A program made the translations under genes and the position numbers. A DNA stretch of 64,000 nt from Bacillota bacterium (GTDB taxonomy: Bacteria; Planctomycetota; UBA8108; UBA1146). The notes beneath the pieces were generated by a model that was not told where the DNA came from, did not search any database, and was given only the letters and a program-made list of their open reading frames with translations. Where the stretch lies: NCBI GenBank assembly GCA_003973385.1, contig QNYK01000107.1, positions 22,309 to 86,308 on the forward strand, written 5' to 3'. This document shows, piece by piece, positions 7,224-17,342 of this stretch. How positions within the stretch are numbered: position 1 is the first letter of the stretch; each line of letters starts with the position of its first letter.

Positions 7224-9845
7224 ATGGGCCTCATCAGTGGCCTCAAGGCAGCGTTCCACAAGGTGGTACCGACGCGCAATGACAAGATCATTCGCGAGAT
7301 CATGCCGCTGGTGGAAAAGATCAATGCACTCGAGACCCAGTTCGAGGCCCTCGATGCAGAGCAGTTGCGGGCCAAGACGGTCGAATTCAGGGAGCGCCTG
7401 GAGGCGGGAACCTCGCTCTCCGACCTTCTTCCCGAGGCCTACGCCGCCGTTCGAGAATCTTCAAAGCGGTATCTCAAGACTGGAACCGGTGTCGCGATGC
7501 GACCCTACGATGTCCAGCTGGTGGGCGGAATCGTTCTCAATCACGGAGGCATCTCAGAGATGAGAACCGGTGAGGGAAAGACCCTTGTCGCCACGCTTCC
7601 CGCCTTCCTCAATGCACTTCCTTCCCAGGGTGTTCACATCGTCACCGTCAATGACTACCTCGCCAAACGGGATGCAGAATGGATGAAGGTGGTGTACGAG
7701 GGGGTGGGGATGACGGTGGGTGCCATCCAGTCGAACATGAACAGCCAGGAGCGAATCGAGCAGTACTCCTGTGACATCACCTATGGCACCAACAACGAGT
7801 TCGGATTCGATTATCTGCGCGATAACATGAAGACCAGGCCAGAGGATCAGTGTCAGAAGCAACGATTCTTCGCCATCGTCGATGAGGTGGATTCGATCCT
7901 GATCGATGAAGCGAGGACTCCTCTCATCATCTCCGGACCGGCTGAGAAATCGACCGAGATCTACCACAAGGCGGATCGCGTGATACGAAAACTGGCCAAG
8001 GGGAAACATTTCGAGGTGAAGGAGAAGGAGCAGCAGGTCTTGCTCACCGAGGACGGAATCGAGACTGCCGAGAAAATGGTGGGTGTCGACTCCTTCTACT
8101 CGCCTGCAAATATGCATTGGCCGCATCATCTCGAGCAGTCGATGAAGGCGCATTTCCTGCATCGCAAGGATGTCGACTATGTCGTCAACGATGGTGTGGT
8201 GGTGATCGTCGACGAGTTCACGGGCCGCCTCATGGATGGCAGGCGCTGGTCGGATGGATTGCATCAGGCGGTCGAGGCCAAGGAAGGCCTCAAGATCAAG
8301 GACGAGAATCAGACACTGGCGACGATCACATTCCAGAACTTCTTCAGGCTCTACAACAAGATCTCCGGGATGACAGGAACAGCGCTCACGGAAGCGGGCG
8401 AATTCCGTGAGATCTATGGACTTGAAGTGGTCGAGATACCGACCAACCAGCCGGTCGACAGGGATGATCTCACCGACATCGTCTACCGAACAACCAAGGA
8501 GAAGTGGACTGCCGTCGCCGACAGGATCTGCGTGGAACACGAAACTGGCAGGCCGATGCTGGTCGGGACCATCTCCATCGAGGACTCGGAGCTACTCTCA
8601 GAGCGTCTCAAGCGACGTGGCATCCAGCACAATGTGCTCAATGCCAAGCACCATGCCCGCGAGGCGGATATCATCGCTGAGGCAGGGCAGATGAACCGCG
8701 TCACCATCGCCACCAACATGGCCGGGCGGGGCACCGATATCGTACTCGGCGAAGGCGTCACCGATGTGGGCGGATTGATGGTGATGGGATCCGAGCGGCA
8801 CGAGTCTCGCCGGATCGACAACCAGTTACGGGGACGCTGCGGTCGTCAGGGCGATCCAGGAACGACATTGTTCTACCTGTCGCTCGAAGATGACCTGATG
8901 CGGTTGTTCGCCAGTGATCGTGTCTCGGCGATGTTGAAACGCTTCGGTATGGACGAGGGAGTAGATATTTCTCATCCGATGGTCACCCGTGCCATCGAGA
9001 AGGCCCAGAAGAAGGTCGAGGCGAGGAACTTCGAGATCAGGAAAAACCTGCTCGAATACGATCAGGTGATGGATAGCCAGAGGAAGGTCATCTACGAGAT
9101 CCGGGACAGGATTCTGCATAGCCACGATCTACTCGGCCTGGTGGAGGAGAATTTCGATCAGGTGATCGAGGCCTACGCCCTCGGATTACTCCAGATCGAG
9201 GAGCCAGATCAGAAACCCCCGGAAGCCCTCAGCGAGCACCTGGCACACCGATACATGGTGGAGATTTCCCCTTCAACCTTCGAGGATGGAGAGCCGGAGG
9301 ACTGGGCGGCAGCCGCCACCGAGTGCTGGCTCAAACTTGTCGATGAAAAGCGCGAAGCAGCTGGAGCGGAACAGTTCGATAGGCTGCTCCACTATGTGCT
9401 TCTGCGTTCAGTCGACGAGAAGTGGAAAGAACACCTTCATGCGATGGATCAGCTGCGCACCGGCGTAGGATTGCGCGGGTACGCTCAGGTAGATCCAAAA
9501 CTCGAGTACAAGCGAGAAGGCTACACACTCTTCTCGGCCATGCTGGAGATGCTGCGTGAAGAGAGTTCCTCGATCGTTTCCCGGATTCGGATCGAAAAGG
9601 TCGACGAATCTGAAGCGCAAAGGGGGCTTGAGCAGACCTGGAGTGGCCAGTCGGAGGGCGTATCCGCCGATGCTCTGCAACAGCAATTCCACTCTCACGG
9701 TGAACAGATGCAGCGAGGAGTACGGGGATCTCAGAGTTCGAAATCTGTCGAAACGATTCGAAATGAACAGCCTAAACTGAGGCGGAATGACCCCTGTAGT
9801 TGCGGATCCGGCAAGAAGTACAAGCGCTGTTGCGGAAAGCAGTGA
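7224..9845 (+). CDS. secA: Protein translocase ATPase SecA
   Basis: The motor of the Sec pathway, pushing preproteins through SecYEG. At 873 residues it is of usual length. Visible are the Walker A segment MRTGEGKTLVA, the DEAD-like DEVDSILIDEARTPLIISG, the preprotein-binding region, motif NMAGRGTDIVLG, QLRGRCGRQGDPG in the second helicase lobe, the helical scaffold, and the C-terminal zinc ligand set NDPCSCGSGKKYKRCC used for SecB and phospholipid contact. ATG 7224 gives the expected MGLISGLKAAF start. The next gene starts within its last codons. The window encodes many signal-peptide proteins that would be clients. Confidence 0.97.
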   Translation: MGLISGLKAAFHKVVPTRNDKIIREIMPLVEKINALETQFEALDAEQLRAKTVEFRERLEAGTSLSDLLPEAYAAVRESSKRYLKTGTGVAMRPYDVQLVGGIVLNHGGISEMRTGEGKTLVATLPAFLNALPSQGVHIVTVNDYLAKRDAEWMKVVYEGVGMTVGAIQSNMNSQERIEQYSCDITYGTNNEFGFDYLRDNMKTRPEDQCQKQRFFAIVDEVDSILIDEARTPLIISGPAEKSTEIYHKADRVIRKLAKGKHFEVKEKEQQVLLTEDGIETAEKMVGVDSFYSPANMHWPHHLEQSMKAHFLHRKDVDYVVNDGVVVIVDEFTGRLMDGRRWSDGLHQAVEAKEGLKIKDENQTLATITFQNFFRLYNKISGMTGTALTEAGEFREIYGLEVVEIPTNQPVDRDDLTDIVYRTTKEKWTAVADRICVEHETGRPMLVGTISIEDSELLSERLKRRGIQHNVLNAKHHAREADIIAEAGQMNRVTIATNMAGRGTDIVLGEGVTDVGGLMVMGSERHESRRIDNQLRGRCGRQGDPGTTLFYLSLEDDLMRLFASDRVSAMLKRFGMDEGVDISHPMVTRAIEKAQKKVEARNFEIRKNLLEYDQVMDSQRKVIYEIRDRILHSHDLLGLVEENFDQVIEAYALGLLQIEEPDQKPPEALSEHLAHRYMVEISPSTFEDGEPEDWAAAATECWLKLVDEKREAAGAEQFDRLLHYVLLRSVDEKWKEHLHAMDQLRTGVGLRGYAQVDPKLEYKREGYTLFSAMLEMLREESSSIVSRIRIEKVDESEAQRGLEQTWSGQSEGVSADALQQQFHSHGEQMQRGVRGSQSSKSVETIRNEQPKLRRNDPCSCGSGKKYKRCCGKQ

Positions 9846-11236
9846 CCTCGGTGGTGCAGGCGCAGCCAGGTGAGAACCAGACCCGATCCGATACAAATCC
9901 CTCCAGTGCCGATGAACTCGCCAGCAGGCATCGGGTGAAACCACTGGCTGCCGCCGGGTGGTGGTTCAGAGCTTGTGGATTCCTGCTCGATCTGCCGATG
10001 CTGGTCGCATCGGTACTTCTCTCCCCATGGATACTTTACCTCGTTGTCGCTCGTGGCAGGTCGATAGGATCGCTGCAAGAAAGGTTCGGCAACTGGCGGA
10101 TCTCTCTTCCTACGCGCGAACGCATCTGGATTCATGCGGCCAGCGTCGGAGAGGTGAGGGCATCGGTATCGCTCGTCGACACCCTGAGGAAATCACGCCC
10201 CGGGTCCGAGATGGTGATCTCCACGATGACCACGGGTGCGCGTGATCTTGCGAGGGAGCTATTTGATGACCACCAGGTGCATCTGTTGCCCCTCGATTTC
10301 TCTCCATTTGTCCAGGCGGTTCTGAAGAGGCTGCGGCCCGATGTATTGATACTGATTGAACTGGAGTGGTGGCCGAACTTGTTACTCGCGTGTCGATCTC
10401 GTTCGATCCCGGTAGTGGTGATGAACGGGCGCATCACGGAAAAAGGCCTCGGCAGGCTCAGGATGCTTGGCCCTCTGACGAAGTGGATGGCAAGTTGCCC
10501 TGAATTGATCTGCGCACGTAGTGATGAAGATGCGAGTAGATTTCTGCAACTGGGTGTTGCCCCCGAGCGCATACGGATCCCTGGTGACATCAAACTGGAC
10601 TCACTGCGCGGTCCCGACCCCGTCAGTCGAAGGCTGGAATTCGATCGATCCTGCGGCGTGTCTGTCGATCTGTTTCGCTGGAGTGCCGGCTGTACCCATC
10701 CTGGCGAAGAAGAGCTATTACTGGCTGCGCACATCAAGTTGCTCGAAGTCTGGCCAGGTAGTCAATTATGGATAGGGCCAAGGCATGTCGAACGGGCAGC
10801 AGAGGTGGTGGCACTGGTGCGTCGCTGCGGTCTCGAAGGTGCTCTGGAATCGAGCCAGGGTTCAGGCACATCGCAGGTAGTTGTGATCGATCGCCTGGGT
10901 CGGCTGGATGGTGCGTATCGCGTTTCCGATGCGGCATTTGTCGGCGGCAGCCTGGTGGCGCGAGGGGGACACAACTTGATGGAACCGGTGGCAGCCGGCT
11001 GCTTCACCTGCCACGGCCCTCATGTCGAGAATTTCCACGAGATGAAGACCCTGCTCCAGCGTCACGATGCTGTTCAGGAGGTGGCTGATGAGCACGATCT
11101 GTTGCGACTACTGAGCCTCTGGGCGTCAGATCGCCCATCGAGGCAGCAGCGGCATGCGAGGGTCCAGGAACTCCTCGATGAACTGGGTGGAGCCACCGAG
11201 CGCTGCTGCCAGCACCTTGCAGAAGTTCTGATCTGA
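9842..11236 (+). CDS. waaA: 3-deoxy-D-manno-octulosonic acid (Kdo) transferase
   Basis: Transfers Kdo from CMP-Kdo to lipid A at the inner membrane. About 464 residues with an N-terminal membrane anchor (about residues 28-52), then the Glycos_transf_N region with HAASVGE, which carries the catalytic Glu, TMTTGARDLA, PLDFSP, ELEWWPNLL and VMNGRIT. The C-terminal GT-B lobe has FVGGSLVARGGHNLMEPVAAG. GTG 9842 overlaps the secA stop as GTGA, with GGAAAG just upstream; TTG 9800 is the longest alternative. CMP-Kdo would come from the kdsB product at 55535. Confidence 0.93.
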   Translation: MTSVVQAQPGENQTRSDTNPSSADELASRHRVKPLAAAGWWFRACGFLLDLPMLVASVLLSPWILYLVVARGRSIGSLQERFGNWRISLPTRERIWIHAASVGEVRASVSLVDTLRKSRPGSEMVISTMTTGARDLARELFDDHQVHLLPLDFSPFVQAVLKRLRPDVLILIELEWWPNLLLACRSRSIPVVVMNGRITEKGLGRLRMLGPLTKWMASCPELICARSDEDASRFLQLGVAPERIRIPGDIKLDSLRGPDPVSRRLEFDRSCGVSVDLFRWSAGCTHPGEEELLLAAHIKLLEVWPGSQLWIGPRHVERAAEVVALVRRCGLEGALESSQGSGTSQVVVIDRLGRLDGAYRVSDAAFVGGSLVARGGHNLMEPVAAGCFTCHGPHVENFHEMKTLLQRHDAVQEVADEHDLLRLLSLWASDRPSRQQRHARVQELLDELGGATERCCQHLAEVLI

Positions 11237-11289
11237 CAACGATCCAGGTTGGCGTGGTGTTCTGGAGTCGATAGAGTATCTCGATCTGC

Positions 11290-11323
11290 CGCCCGTCAGA
11301 TCGACCGTATCCATCGACGGGCG
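11290..11323 (+). promoter_or_regulatory. Leader hairpin upstream of metK
   Basis: CGCCCGTC (11290-11297) pairs perfectly with GACGGGCG (11316-11323) across an 18-base loop, in the 167-base gap before metK. No T run follows and I could not match the gap to a SAM riboswitch consensus. It is a candidate 5' leader structure only. Confidence 0.3.
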
Positions 11324-11403
11324 TCATCAATCGAGAGGAACTTGCGAGCCGTACGGATCGACCTGCGACCTGATCGGATTTCGCAACAAGGAAGGAACCT
11401 CGG

Positions 11404-12564
11404 ATGTTGGTCGAGAATGCATTTTTCACCTCTGAGTCTGTCTCTGAAGGCCACCCCGACAAGATGGCTGACCAAATTTCTGACGCGATTCTCGATGCAT
11501 ATCTCGAAGGTGATCCGCAGAGTCGCGTCGCTTGCGAGACGCTTGTGACGACCGGGTTGGTGGTGATTGCTGGCGAAGTGACCAGTAAGGCGATGATAGA
11601 CATTCCTCAACTGGTCAGGGGAGTGATCCGAGACATCGGTTACACCGATTCAGAGATGGGATTCGATGCTGATACATGTTCCGTGATGGTCTCTCTAGAC
11701 AAGCAGAGTCCAGATATTGCCTTGGGTGTGGATCGTGATGGCGCCGGAGACCAGGGAATGATGTTTGGCTACGCTTGTGACGAAACACCGGAATTGATGC
11801 CGATGGCGATTTCACTCTCACACAAGATGGTCGCAGAACACGCCAGGCTCCGGGCTGATGGCAAGGCTCCATTCTTGCGTCCCGATGCCAAGAGCCAGGT
11901 CACGGTGGAATATGTAGATGGGATCCCGAAACGTATCGATGCAGTGGTGTTCTCATCTCAGCATTCAGAAGATGTCAGCAATGAAGAACTGACCGCCTTC
12001 GTGAAGGAGCGCATCATTCAAGCGGTTATCCCCGCCGAACTCCTTGATGACAACACCAAGTACTTCGTCAACCCGACCGGGCGTTTCGTCGTTGGTGGTC
12101 CGCAGGGCGATTGCGGCCTGACAGGGCGAAAGATCATCGTGGATACCTACGGCGGTATGGGGCGCCATGGAGGTGGCGCTTTCAGTGGCAAGGATCCCTC
12201 CAAGGTCGATCGCTCTGCCTGCTACATGGCACGATTTGTCGCCAAGAATATCGTCGCCTCTGGACTGGCCAACAGGTGTGAAGTGCAACTCGCCTATGCC
12301 ATCGGAGTTGCGGAGCCGATGTCTGTTCTGATCGATTCATTCGGTACCGGCACGATCCCGGATACCGACCTTCAGCGCCTGGTGAAGACGGTGTTTGATC
12401 TGACCCCGAAAGGAATCATCACTTCCCTCGACCTCCTGCGTCCCATCTATCGTGCCACTGCGACGCACGGCCACTTTGGTCGCGTGGGAGATGGTTTTCC
12501 ATGGGAGGGAACCGGCAAGGTTGAAGAATTGAAGGTCGCTGCTTCACAGGTTGCAGGTAACTGA
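11404..12564 (+). CDS. metK: S-adenosylmethionine synthetase
   Basis: Makes S-adenosylmethionine from methionine and ATP. The 386 residues match usual length and carry the signature segments [13 protein letters not shown], the ATP loop [13 protein letters not shown], the metal and substrate segment [14 protein letters not shown], and the P-loop-like [19 protein letters not shown] 11404 follows GGAAGG at good spacing. It stands alone, with a structured leader upstream and a convergent esterase gene downstream. Confidence 0.97.
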   Translation: MLVENAFFTSESVSEGHPDKMADQISDAILDAYLEGDPQSRVACETLVTTGLVVIAGEVTSKAMIDIPQLVRGVIRDIGYTDSEMGFDADTCSVMVSLDKQSPDIALGVDRDGAGDQGMMFGYACDETPELMPMAISLSHKMVAEHARLRADGKAPFLRPDAKSQVTVEYVDGIPKRIDAVVFSSQHSEDVSNEELTAFVKERIIQAVIPAELLDDNTKYFVNPTGRFVVGGPQGDCGLTGRKIIVDTYGGMGRHGGGAFSGKDPSKVDRSACYMARFVAKNIVASGLANRCEVQLAYAIGVAEPMSVLIDSFGTGTIPDTDLQRLVKTVFDLTPKGIITSLDLLRPIYRATATHGHFGRVGDGFPWEGTGKVEELKVAASQVAGN

Positions 12565-12619
12565 CCGCAGTTCAGTCGAGCGAGAGCGGTCCATCGGCGC
12601 CATCTAGCAACCTCTCGGA

Positions 12620-13375
12620 TCAGTCGATGAGACGGTTTCGCTGCAGCCAGTCCTGTAATGAAGAGATGGCACCATCGCCGAGGCGATGGCCATCCTGGTG
12701 CCAGCATAACTCGACCTGGGCAGAGGCCTTCTCGAGATGGTCGACAGACTGGAGCACCGGATCGGGACCGGTCAGCGGATCTGCTTTATCATGAAGAAAT
12801 AGCATCCTTGGCAGGTCACCTCGCGCGATTTCATCGGTGAGGAACTCATGCTTGAGCCTGGCAGATGAGATGACACACCCTCCAAACAGTTCCGGATGAC
12901 GGCAAGCGACGAATCCAGCCAGGTAGCCTCCCTGGCTGAAGCCGAGCAGGACCGTCCCTTCGGGCTTGACACCGCTCTCTTGTTGCACCGTCTTCACGAT
13001 GCCGAGCAGGTCCTGTTCAGATTCCAGAAGGGAAGCGAGGAAGTGCTGTTGGTCGCCGGTGTAGATGTACCAGGCATGACCCTCGCGGATGCCATCGGGT
13101 CCTCTGACCTCGTGCCGATGAGGGCCATCTGGAGCCACCAGATGGATTCCTCGGTCATGCAGAGGATTCAACTTGTGCAGGATGCTGGATCCGTTCTGGC
13201 CGAGACCATGGAGGGCGATCAGACACGAGCGTGCAGCGCCCCCTGCGCCAGACCACATCCAGCCGATGTGGCTCCGAAATTCTCTGGATCGGAGTTTGCT
13301 GTTCTCCAGATGGACCTCCCGCCCTCGGTCGGATGCGTGCCGCCGATTATAGGGTACGGAGCAGGAAATCGTCAC
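12620..13375 (-). CDS. Alpha/beta hydrolase, phospholipase/carboxylesterase family
   Basis: A serine hydrolase of the small carboxylesterase type. Key parts are the oxyanion segment ALHGLGQNGSS, the nucleophile elbow GFSQGG, the Asp in LHDKADPLTG, and the His in QDGHRLGDGA. The substrate is unknown. The frame is open from GTG 13375, but a promoter-like TATAAT lies at 13346-13351 on the minus strand and a strong GGGAGG at 13315-13320. The real start is therefore probably downstream: CTG 13309, five bases after GGGAGG, or ATG 13258, which lies just before the first beta strand. No signal peptide is visible. Confidence 0.8.
   Translation of the reverse strand: MTISCSVPYNRRHASDRGREVHLENSKLRSREFRSHIGWMWSGAGGAARSCLIALHGLGQNGSSILHKLNPLHDRGIHLVAPDGPHRHEVRGPDGIREGHAWYIYTGDQQHFLASLLESEQDLLGIVKTVQQESGVKPEGTVLLGFSQGGYLAGFVACRHPELFGGCVISSARLKHEFLTDEIARGDLPRMLFLHDKADPLTGPDPVLQSVDHLEKASAQVELCWHQDGHRLGDGAISSLQDWLQRNRLID
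13346..13375 (-). promoter_or_regulatory. Sigma-70-like promoter for the hydrolase gene
   Basis: On the minus strand a perfect TATAAT (13346-13351) lies 17 bases downstream of TGACGA (13369-13374), a partial -35 box. It sits inside the longest open frame of the hydrolase gene and about 25 bases before a GGGAGG ribosome-binding site, so it argues for a shorter coding region. Confidence 0.45.
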
Positions 13376-13432
13376 CGCTACGGTGCCAGGTCACCGAACG
13401 GAGTGCACTCGAGGAAGGACCCCTGGACCGTG

Positions 13433-14266
13433 CTACAGGCAACTTTCGTAGGACTCGCAGCCAATGCCTGCTTCACCCGCTGGGTCTGCACCGCAGTTCG
13501 GGTAGGGGGCGCCGGGGGGAGGTCCGGCCAGGAACTGGTGGTTGATCAGGAAGATCACATCTCCGATATCCACCGTGTAGTCGCTATTCGCGTTTGCAGC
13601 TGAACGGCATTGTGGCTCGCTGCCGCCACCGAAGATGTAACTGATCAGCGAGATGGCATCTGCGAGATTCAGACTTCCGTCGTCATTGGCATCTCCTCGA
13701 AGAAAAGGAGAAGAGTTCACGAAGCAAACCTCTCCCCCCTGAAGGTCTGGCATTGAAGAGACTCCGTCGATGGTCAAGATGTTGTGTATCACAGGCTGAC
13801 CGAGGTTATTGGCGGGCTGGATTGTTGTGCAATATCCAACCAGAGCGTTGTCGGCCGCGGTCTGGAAATGAAACCTGGTGATGGAGGTATTGAATCCAGG
13901 TGCCAGGGTCTGTCCTCCAAATGGAGGGCTGAAATCGAAGATGGCAGCACACGCAGCCCAACCGATTCCCGGCTCGATCTCGTCATTGTTGATCGAGGTG
14001 AAGAACTCCACCATGTAAGGAGCCAGCAGCAGTTCGATGTCGAGACCAGCCGTGTCCACGGAATCGAAGGTGAAGATGCTGGAGTCCCAGCTGAGGGCGC
14101 ACTGGAAGCCCTGCACGCCGATCGAGTTATCGAGTCTGACGATGAGATCGAGCTGGGCACCAGGGATGGCGACTGCGTCGTCTACATGCATCAGGTCCTG
14201 GCCGGAGATCAATCCTGTGAACAACAGGGCGATGGCGAGTGTTGCCGAAAAAATCAAATCACGCAT
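13433..14266 (-). CDS. Secreted cohesin-like/dockerin-like protein (short form)
   Basis: A 277-residue exported protein. A signal peptide (about residues 1-22, ending LISGQ) is followed by one cohesin-like domain (GFQCALSWDSSIFTFDSVD...) and a dockerin-like double EF-hand (FLRGDANDDGSLNLADAI and ANSDYTVDIGDVIFLI). A tail rich in Pro and Cys closes it. ATG 14266 is chosen because AGGAGG lies five bases upstream (14271-14276). It is the last gene of a five-gene minus-strand array of the same design. Function unknown; surface or extracellular assembly is a reasonable guess. Confidence 0.78.
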   Translation of the reverse strand: MRDLIFSATLAIALLFTGLISGQDLMHVDDAVAIPGAQLDLIVRLDNSIGVQGFQCALSWDSSIFTFDSVDTAGLDIELLLAPYMVEFFTSINNDEIEPGIGWAACAAIFDFSPPFGGQTLAPGFNTSITRFHFQTAADNALVGYCTTIQPANNLGQPVIHNILTIDGVSSMPDLQGGEVCFVNSSPFLRGDANDDGSLNLADAISLISYIFGGGSEPQCRSAANANSDYTVDIGDVIFLINHQFLAGPPPGAPYPNCGADPAGEAGIGCESYESCL

Positions 14267-14357
14267 GAATCCTCCTGGGGGGAGAGGCAGGGTGGTCACT
14301 CTGGCCGGGGATGGCGGCCGGGCTTCCTGGGTTTTTCAGAGTTGCGGTTGCCGGGGA

Positions 14358-15728
14358 TCAGCAGCCGCCTGTTAGTAAGCAATCGAGTGTATCGGAAGTC
14401 GGGTCCAGCCCACATGAGTTCGGCCCTGGAGCTGGAGGGAATGGTCCGCTGACGAACAGGTAGTTGAGCAAGTAGATGGTGTCGGAGATGTCGACTCCTC
14501 CATCGTCATTGGTATCGGATGAATCCATGCAACTGGGAATCGGCCCACCAGCGAAGAGCCAGTTGACGATATACAGCGCATCGCCGAGGTCGACACCCGA
14601 ATCACTGTTGGTATTGCCCCGCATGAATCCCGGTTGATCGAGGAACTCAACGATTCCGTTTTCCAGTACGGGAACAACTGAAAGGCCGTCAAGGATGACA
14701 TAGTTGAGGGCCGGTCCTGCCGTACAGTTGGGATCGCTGGGGGGGCAAGAAGGCAGCAGGTATGAATTGTCGAAGGCGATCTCGGTTGTTGTCCCGAGCA
14801 GCACCGGATTGGCCAATGTGTCAAACTCGAGACGTAGCAGCGTCTGATCGGTTCCTGCGGGCAGAACCTGTCCGCCATAAGGTGGCAGAAAATCAAAGAT
14901 GGCAGAGAAGGTGGCGAGCCCCACACCCGGAGCTACAGCCGGATCCATTGCAGGATAGAACAGTTCGATTCCACCTTGCGCACCGGGACCGCCAGGCATC
15001 GCGGAATCCAGCGTCAGACCTGAGAACCAGTCGTAACCATCGATGGGTTCGTTGAGCGTCAGAATGGTGTTGTCGTAAGAGAGGGAGATCTGGAAGCCCT
15101 GGATCTCGTCGACGTGCTCGTAGCGGACGATGGCCTGGACGCTGCTTCCGGGATAGGAGGCCATGTTTCCGAAGTAGAAGCGGTGAAGGTTGTTGACGGT
15201 GACAGATCCATCGACGAGCTGCGGAGTGACGGAAGCCCCTCCGGAAGAGAGCACGTTCAACACCGGCGGATCGCCGATACCATCGACGAACTGAAGCGGG
15301 ATCACCTCGGGAAGCGAGGTGGATTCGATGGAAAAGAGCATCCTCAACAGGGAGTTCGGATCTGCTGGTGAAGCGGGCAAGGAGGCTGGAGGTAAGGTCA
15401 CACTGCCGTATCCAAAGATCACTCCGGCCAGAAATGTGCCGGTAATGTTGTCTATGCTGGTTCCTGCGAAATCGGGGTCTGCACCGGCAAGGAGAGCAGA
15501 TACTGAAGTGTCTTGAAAATCGATGGAAGCCAGCGTCAACTCTGCGGGATCGAACTGGATCCCGACAGCGAAACCCTCGATCGCCTGATCATGAGTTGCC
15601 GTGATGAAGCATGGGATATCGAAATCCCCTGCGTTGCCGCTGACCTGATCGATGGTCAGGACATCGGCACCACTGCAAATAGCTGGAATCAGCGTGATGG
15701 ACATCATCAAAGAGAGGATGCGTAGCAT
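14358..15728 (-). CDS. Secreted protein with two cohesin-like domains and dockerin-like domain
   Basis: A 456-residue exported protein. Signal peptide about 1-20 (ending ICSGA); cohesin-like domains about 22-175 and 180-365, each carrying the diagnostic GFAVGIQFDPAELTL or GFQISLSYDNTILTL strand; dockerin-like domain about 370-456 (FMRGNTNSDSGVDLGDAL, DTNDDGGVDISDTIYLLNY). It ends in a Cys-containing tail. GAGGAG precedes ATG 15728. Part of the five-gene array. Confidence 0.8.
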   Translation of the reverse strand: MLRILSLMMSITLIPAICSGADVLTIDQVSGNAGDFDIPCFITATHDQAIEGFAVGIQFDPAELTLASIDFQDTSVSALLAGADPDFAGTSIDNITGTFLAGVIFGYGSVTLPPASLPASPADPNSLLRMLFSIESTSLPEVIPLQFVDGIGDPPVLNVLSSGGASVTPQLVDGSVTVNNLHRFYFGNMASYPGSSVQAIVRYEHVDEIQGFQISLSYDNTILTLNEPIDGYDWFSGLTLDSAMPGGPGAQGGIELFYPAMDPAVAPGVGLATFSAIFDFLPPYGGQVLPAGTDQTLLRLEFDTLANPVLLGTTTEIAFDNSYLLPSCPPSDPNCTAGPALNYVILDGLSVVPVLENGIVEFLDQPGFMRGNTNSDSGVDLGDALYIVNWLFAGGPIPSCMDSSDTNDDGGVDISDTIYLLNYLFVSGPFPPAPGPNSCGLDPTSDTLDCLLTGGC

Positions 15729-15873
15729 CGAGAGTTCTCCTCTTCACACGGGGGGCATCCGGCGTCAGTGCACGGATTTCAACATGCTTCTATCGTATCA
15801 CCGTCCCCCATGTGATCCACATCCCTCACCGATGCTGGTAGGCCCGAGATTTGCCACAGGAAACAAATACCCG

Positions 15874-15908
15874 GAAAAAAATGGACTCCGGAGGGGAACC
15901 CTCCGGAG
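15874..15908 (-). terminator. Rho-independent terminator of the 15966-17243 gene
   Basis: CTCCGGAGGG (15886-15895) and CCCTCCGGAG (15899-15908) form a perfect 10-bp GC-rich stem with a GAA loop. Seven A residues at 15875-15881 become a T run after the stem on the minus strand. It lies about 60 bases after the stop codon of the minus-strand dockerin gene and separates that gene from the next one in the array. Confidence 0.85.
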
Positions 15909-15965
15909 CACATCGATGTGTCGCGAGTTTGATCAGCAAATCCGTGTTGAGGCCAGATCCTCCAC

Positions 15966-17243
15966 TTACAGCGAATCCGCATCTCCATCGCAGCCGATTC
16001 CGTCACCGGTAGTGGGATCGATCCCTGCGTCCGGGAACGGTGCTGCTGGAGGAGCTCCTCCGGCAAACTGGTAGCTGAAGACGCCTACGGCATCACCAAC
16101 TCCGATCTGTCCGTTGTCATCCAGATCACATGCATCGAGGCAACTGGGAGCAGCGCCTCCCTGGAACAGGTACTGGAGTACAGCAATTCCATCGGCGATG
16201 TTGACGAGTCCTCCATCGCTGTTGCAATCCCCTCTGACGAAAGGATTGAAATTGACGATGGTGATGGTTCCTGCGACGAGGTTCGGAGTCTCCTGGTAAT
16301 TCCCATCGACGATCAAGTTCGTGATAGGAGGAGTTCCAGCACTCGGCAAGAAAATGACATCGCTGACAGTCGGTTCAGTCTGCCCCGTGAGATCGCCAAT
16401 GATCTGGAAGTCCACTGTCATGACTTCCTGGTCATCTCCGATGGGGATGTCGATAGAAGTGTCGAACGCCATGATCAGGCCGGCTGCAATTTCACCAATT
16501 GCAACATTGCTTGAAGTCTCGACGAAATCTGCATTGGCAGCGACGCCAGATGCACTGACTCCGATCAACGAGAGCAACGTCGAATCGTAGGATCCAGCGA
16601 TGGAAAGTCCATCGAGCGGACGAACTGTAGAGACGAGCACCGGCAAGTGTGCTGTTTGTGCAGCGATGCCCATGCCATTTCCGAACTTCAGGAAGTTCGG
16701 GCTGAGTGCAGTGAAACTAGCTCCGAGCCATTCGGGAATGACACTGTCTCCGTTGATGACAACGAGAGTGCTCACACCCGGAGATCCAGCGGTACAGAAA
16801 TCGACCGTACTGATATGCCCGACGGAGGCCTCGACCTGGTAACTCACATCGAGTAGTTCGAAGTCGATCACCTGTCCTAGAGAAGCACAACCGGTGAAGC
16901 AGATCACGACACCGTTCATCACCGCATCTGCGGAGATGTTTGTGTTCTCGAAGTCGGGCGGGCTACCGTTCTTGACGATACTGGTGCCGGCACCAAGTGC
17001 AGTACTCAGCGGTGTCAACTCTGCAGGATCAGAGCAGAGACTGAAACTCCAGCCCTGAATCTCGGCAGGTTGTAGCACATCGAGTTTTGCAGTGGCCGTG
17101 AACATCGATCCACCAAAGACATCCGAACTATCCATGTGCATGAAAAAGTTCGGATCAGATTGAGCCATCGCACTGCGACCCAAGACCACAACCATGATCA
17201 AGGCCACTGCAACGGTACAGAAATTGCGTACGAAACTACGCAT
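15966..17243 (-). CDS. Secreted cohesin-like/dockerin-like protein
   Basis: A 425-residue exported protein. Signal peptide about 1-27 (ending SAMAQ). Two beta-rich cohesin-like regions follow (about 30-175 and 180-335; first strand GWSFSLCSDPAELTPL). The dockerin-like region is about 338-425 (FVRGDCNSDGGLVNIADGI, DLDDNGQIGVGDAVGVF) with the family tail. An AGGAAGG ribosome-binding site precedes ATG 17243. A strong terminator follows, so it is transcribed as its own unit or as the end of a unit starting upstream. Confidence 0.8.
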   Translation of the reverse strand: MRSFVRNFCTVAVALIMVVVLGRSAMAQSDPNFFMHMDSSDVFGGSMFTATAKLDVLQPAEIQGWSFSLCSDPAELTPLSTALGAGTSIVKNGSPPDFENTNISADAVMNGVVICFTGCASLGQVIDFELLDVSYQVEASVGHISTVDFCTAGSPGVSTLVVINGDSVIPEWLGASFTALSPNFLKFGNGMGIAAQTAHLPVLVSTVRPLDGLSIAGSYDSTLLSLIGVSASGVAANADFVETSSNVAIGEIAAGLIMAFDTSIDIPIGDDQEVMTVDFQIIGDLTGQTEPTVSDVIFLPSAGTPPITNLIVDGNYQETPNLVAGTITIVNFNPFVRGDCNSDGGLVNIADGIAVLQYLFQGGAAPSCLDACDLDDNGQIGVGDAVGVFSYQFAGGAPPAAPFPDAGIDPTTGDGIGCDGDADSL

Positions 17244-17342
17244 GACACATCCTTCCTGTTGACGGCACAGGGTTGCCGATCAACCTCGCTTTTTGTTACC
17301 TGCGCATCCTCGAGCGCAGAGGTAGTTCTCGTGGGTTACAGA

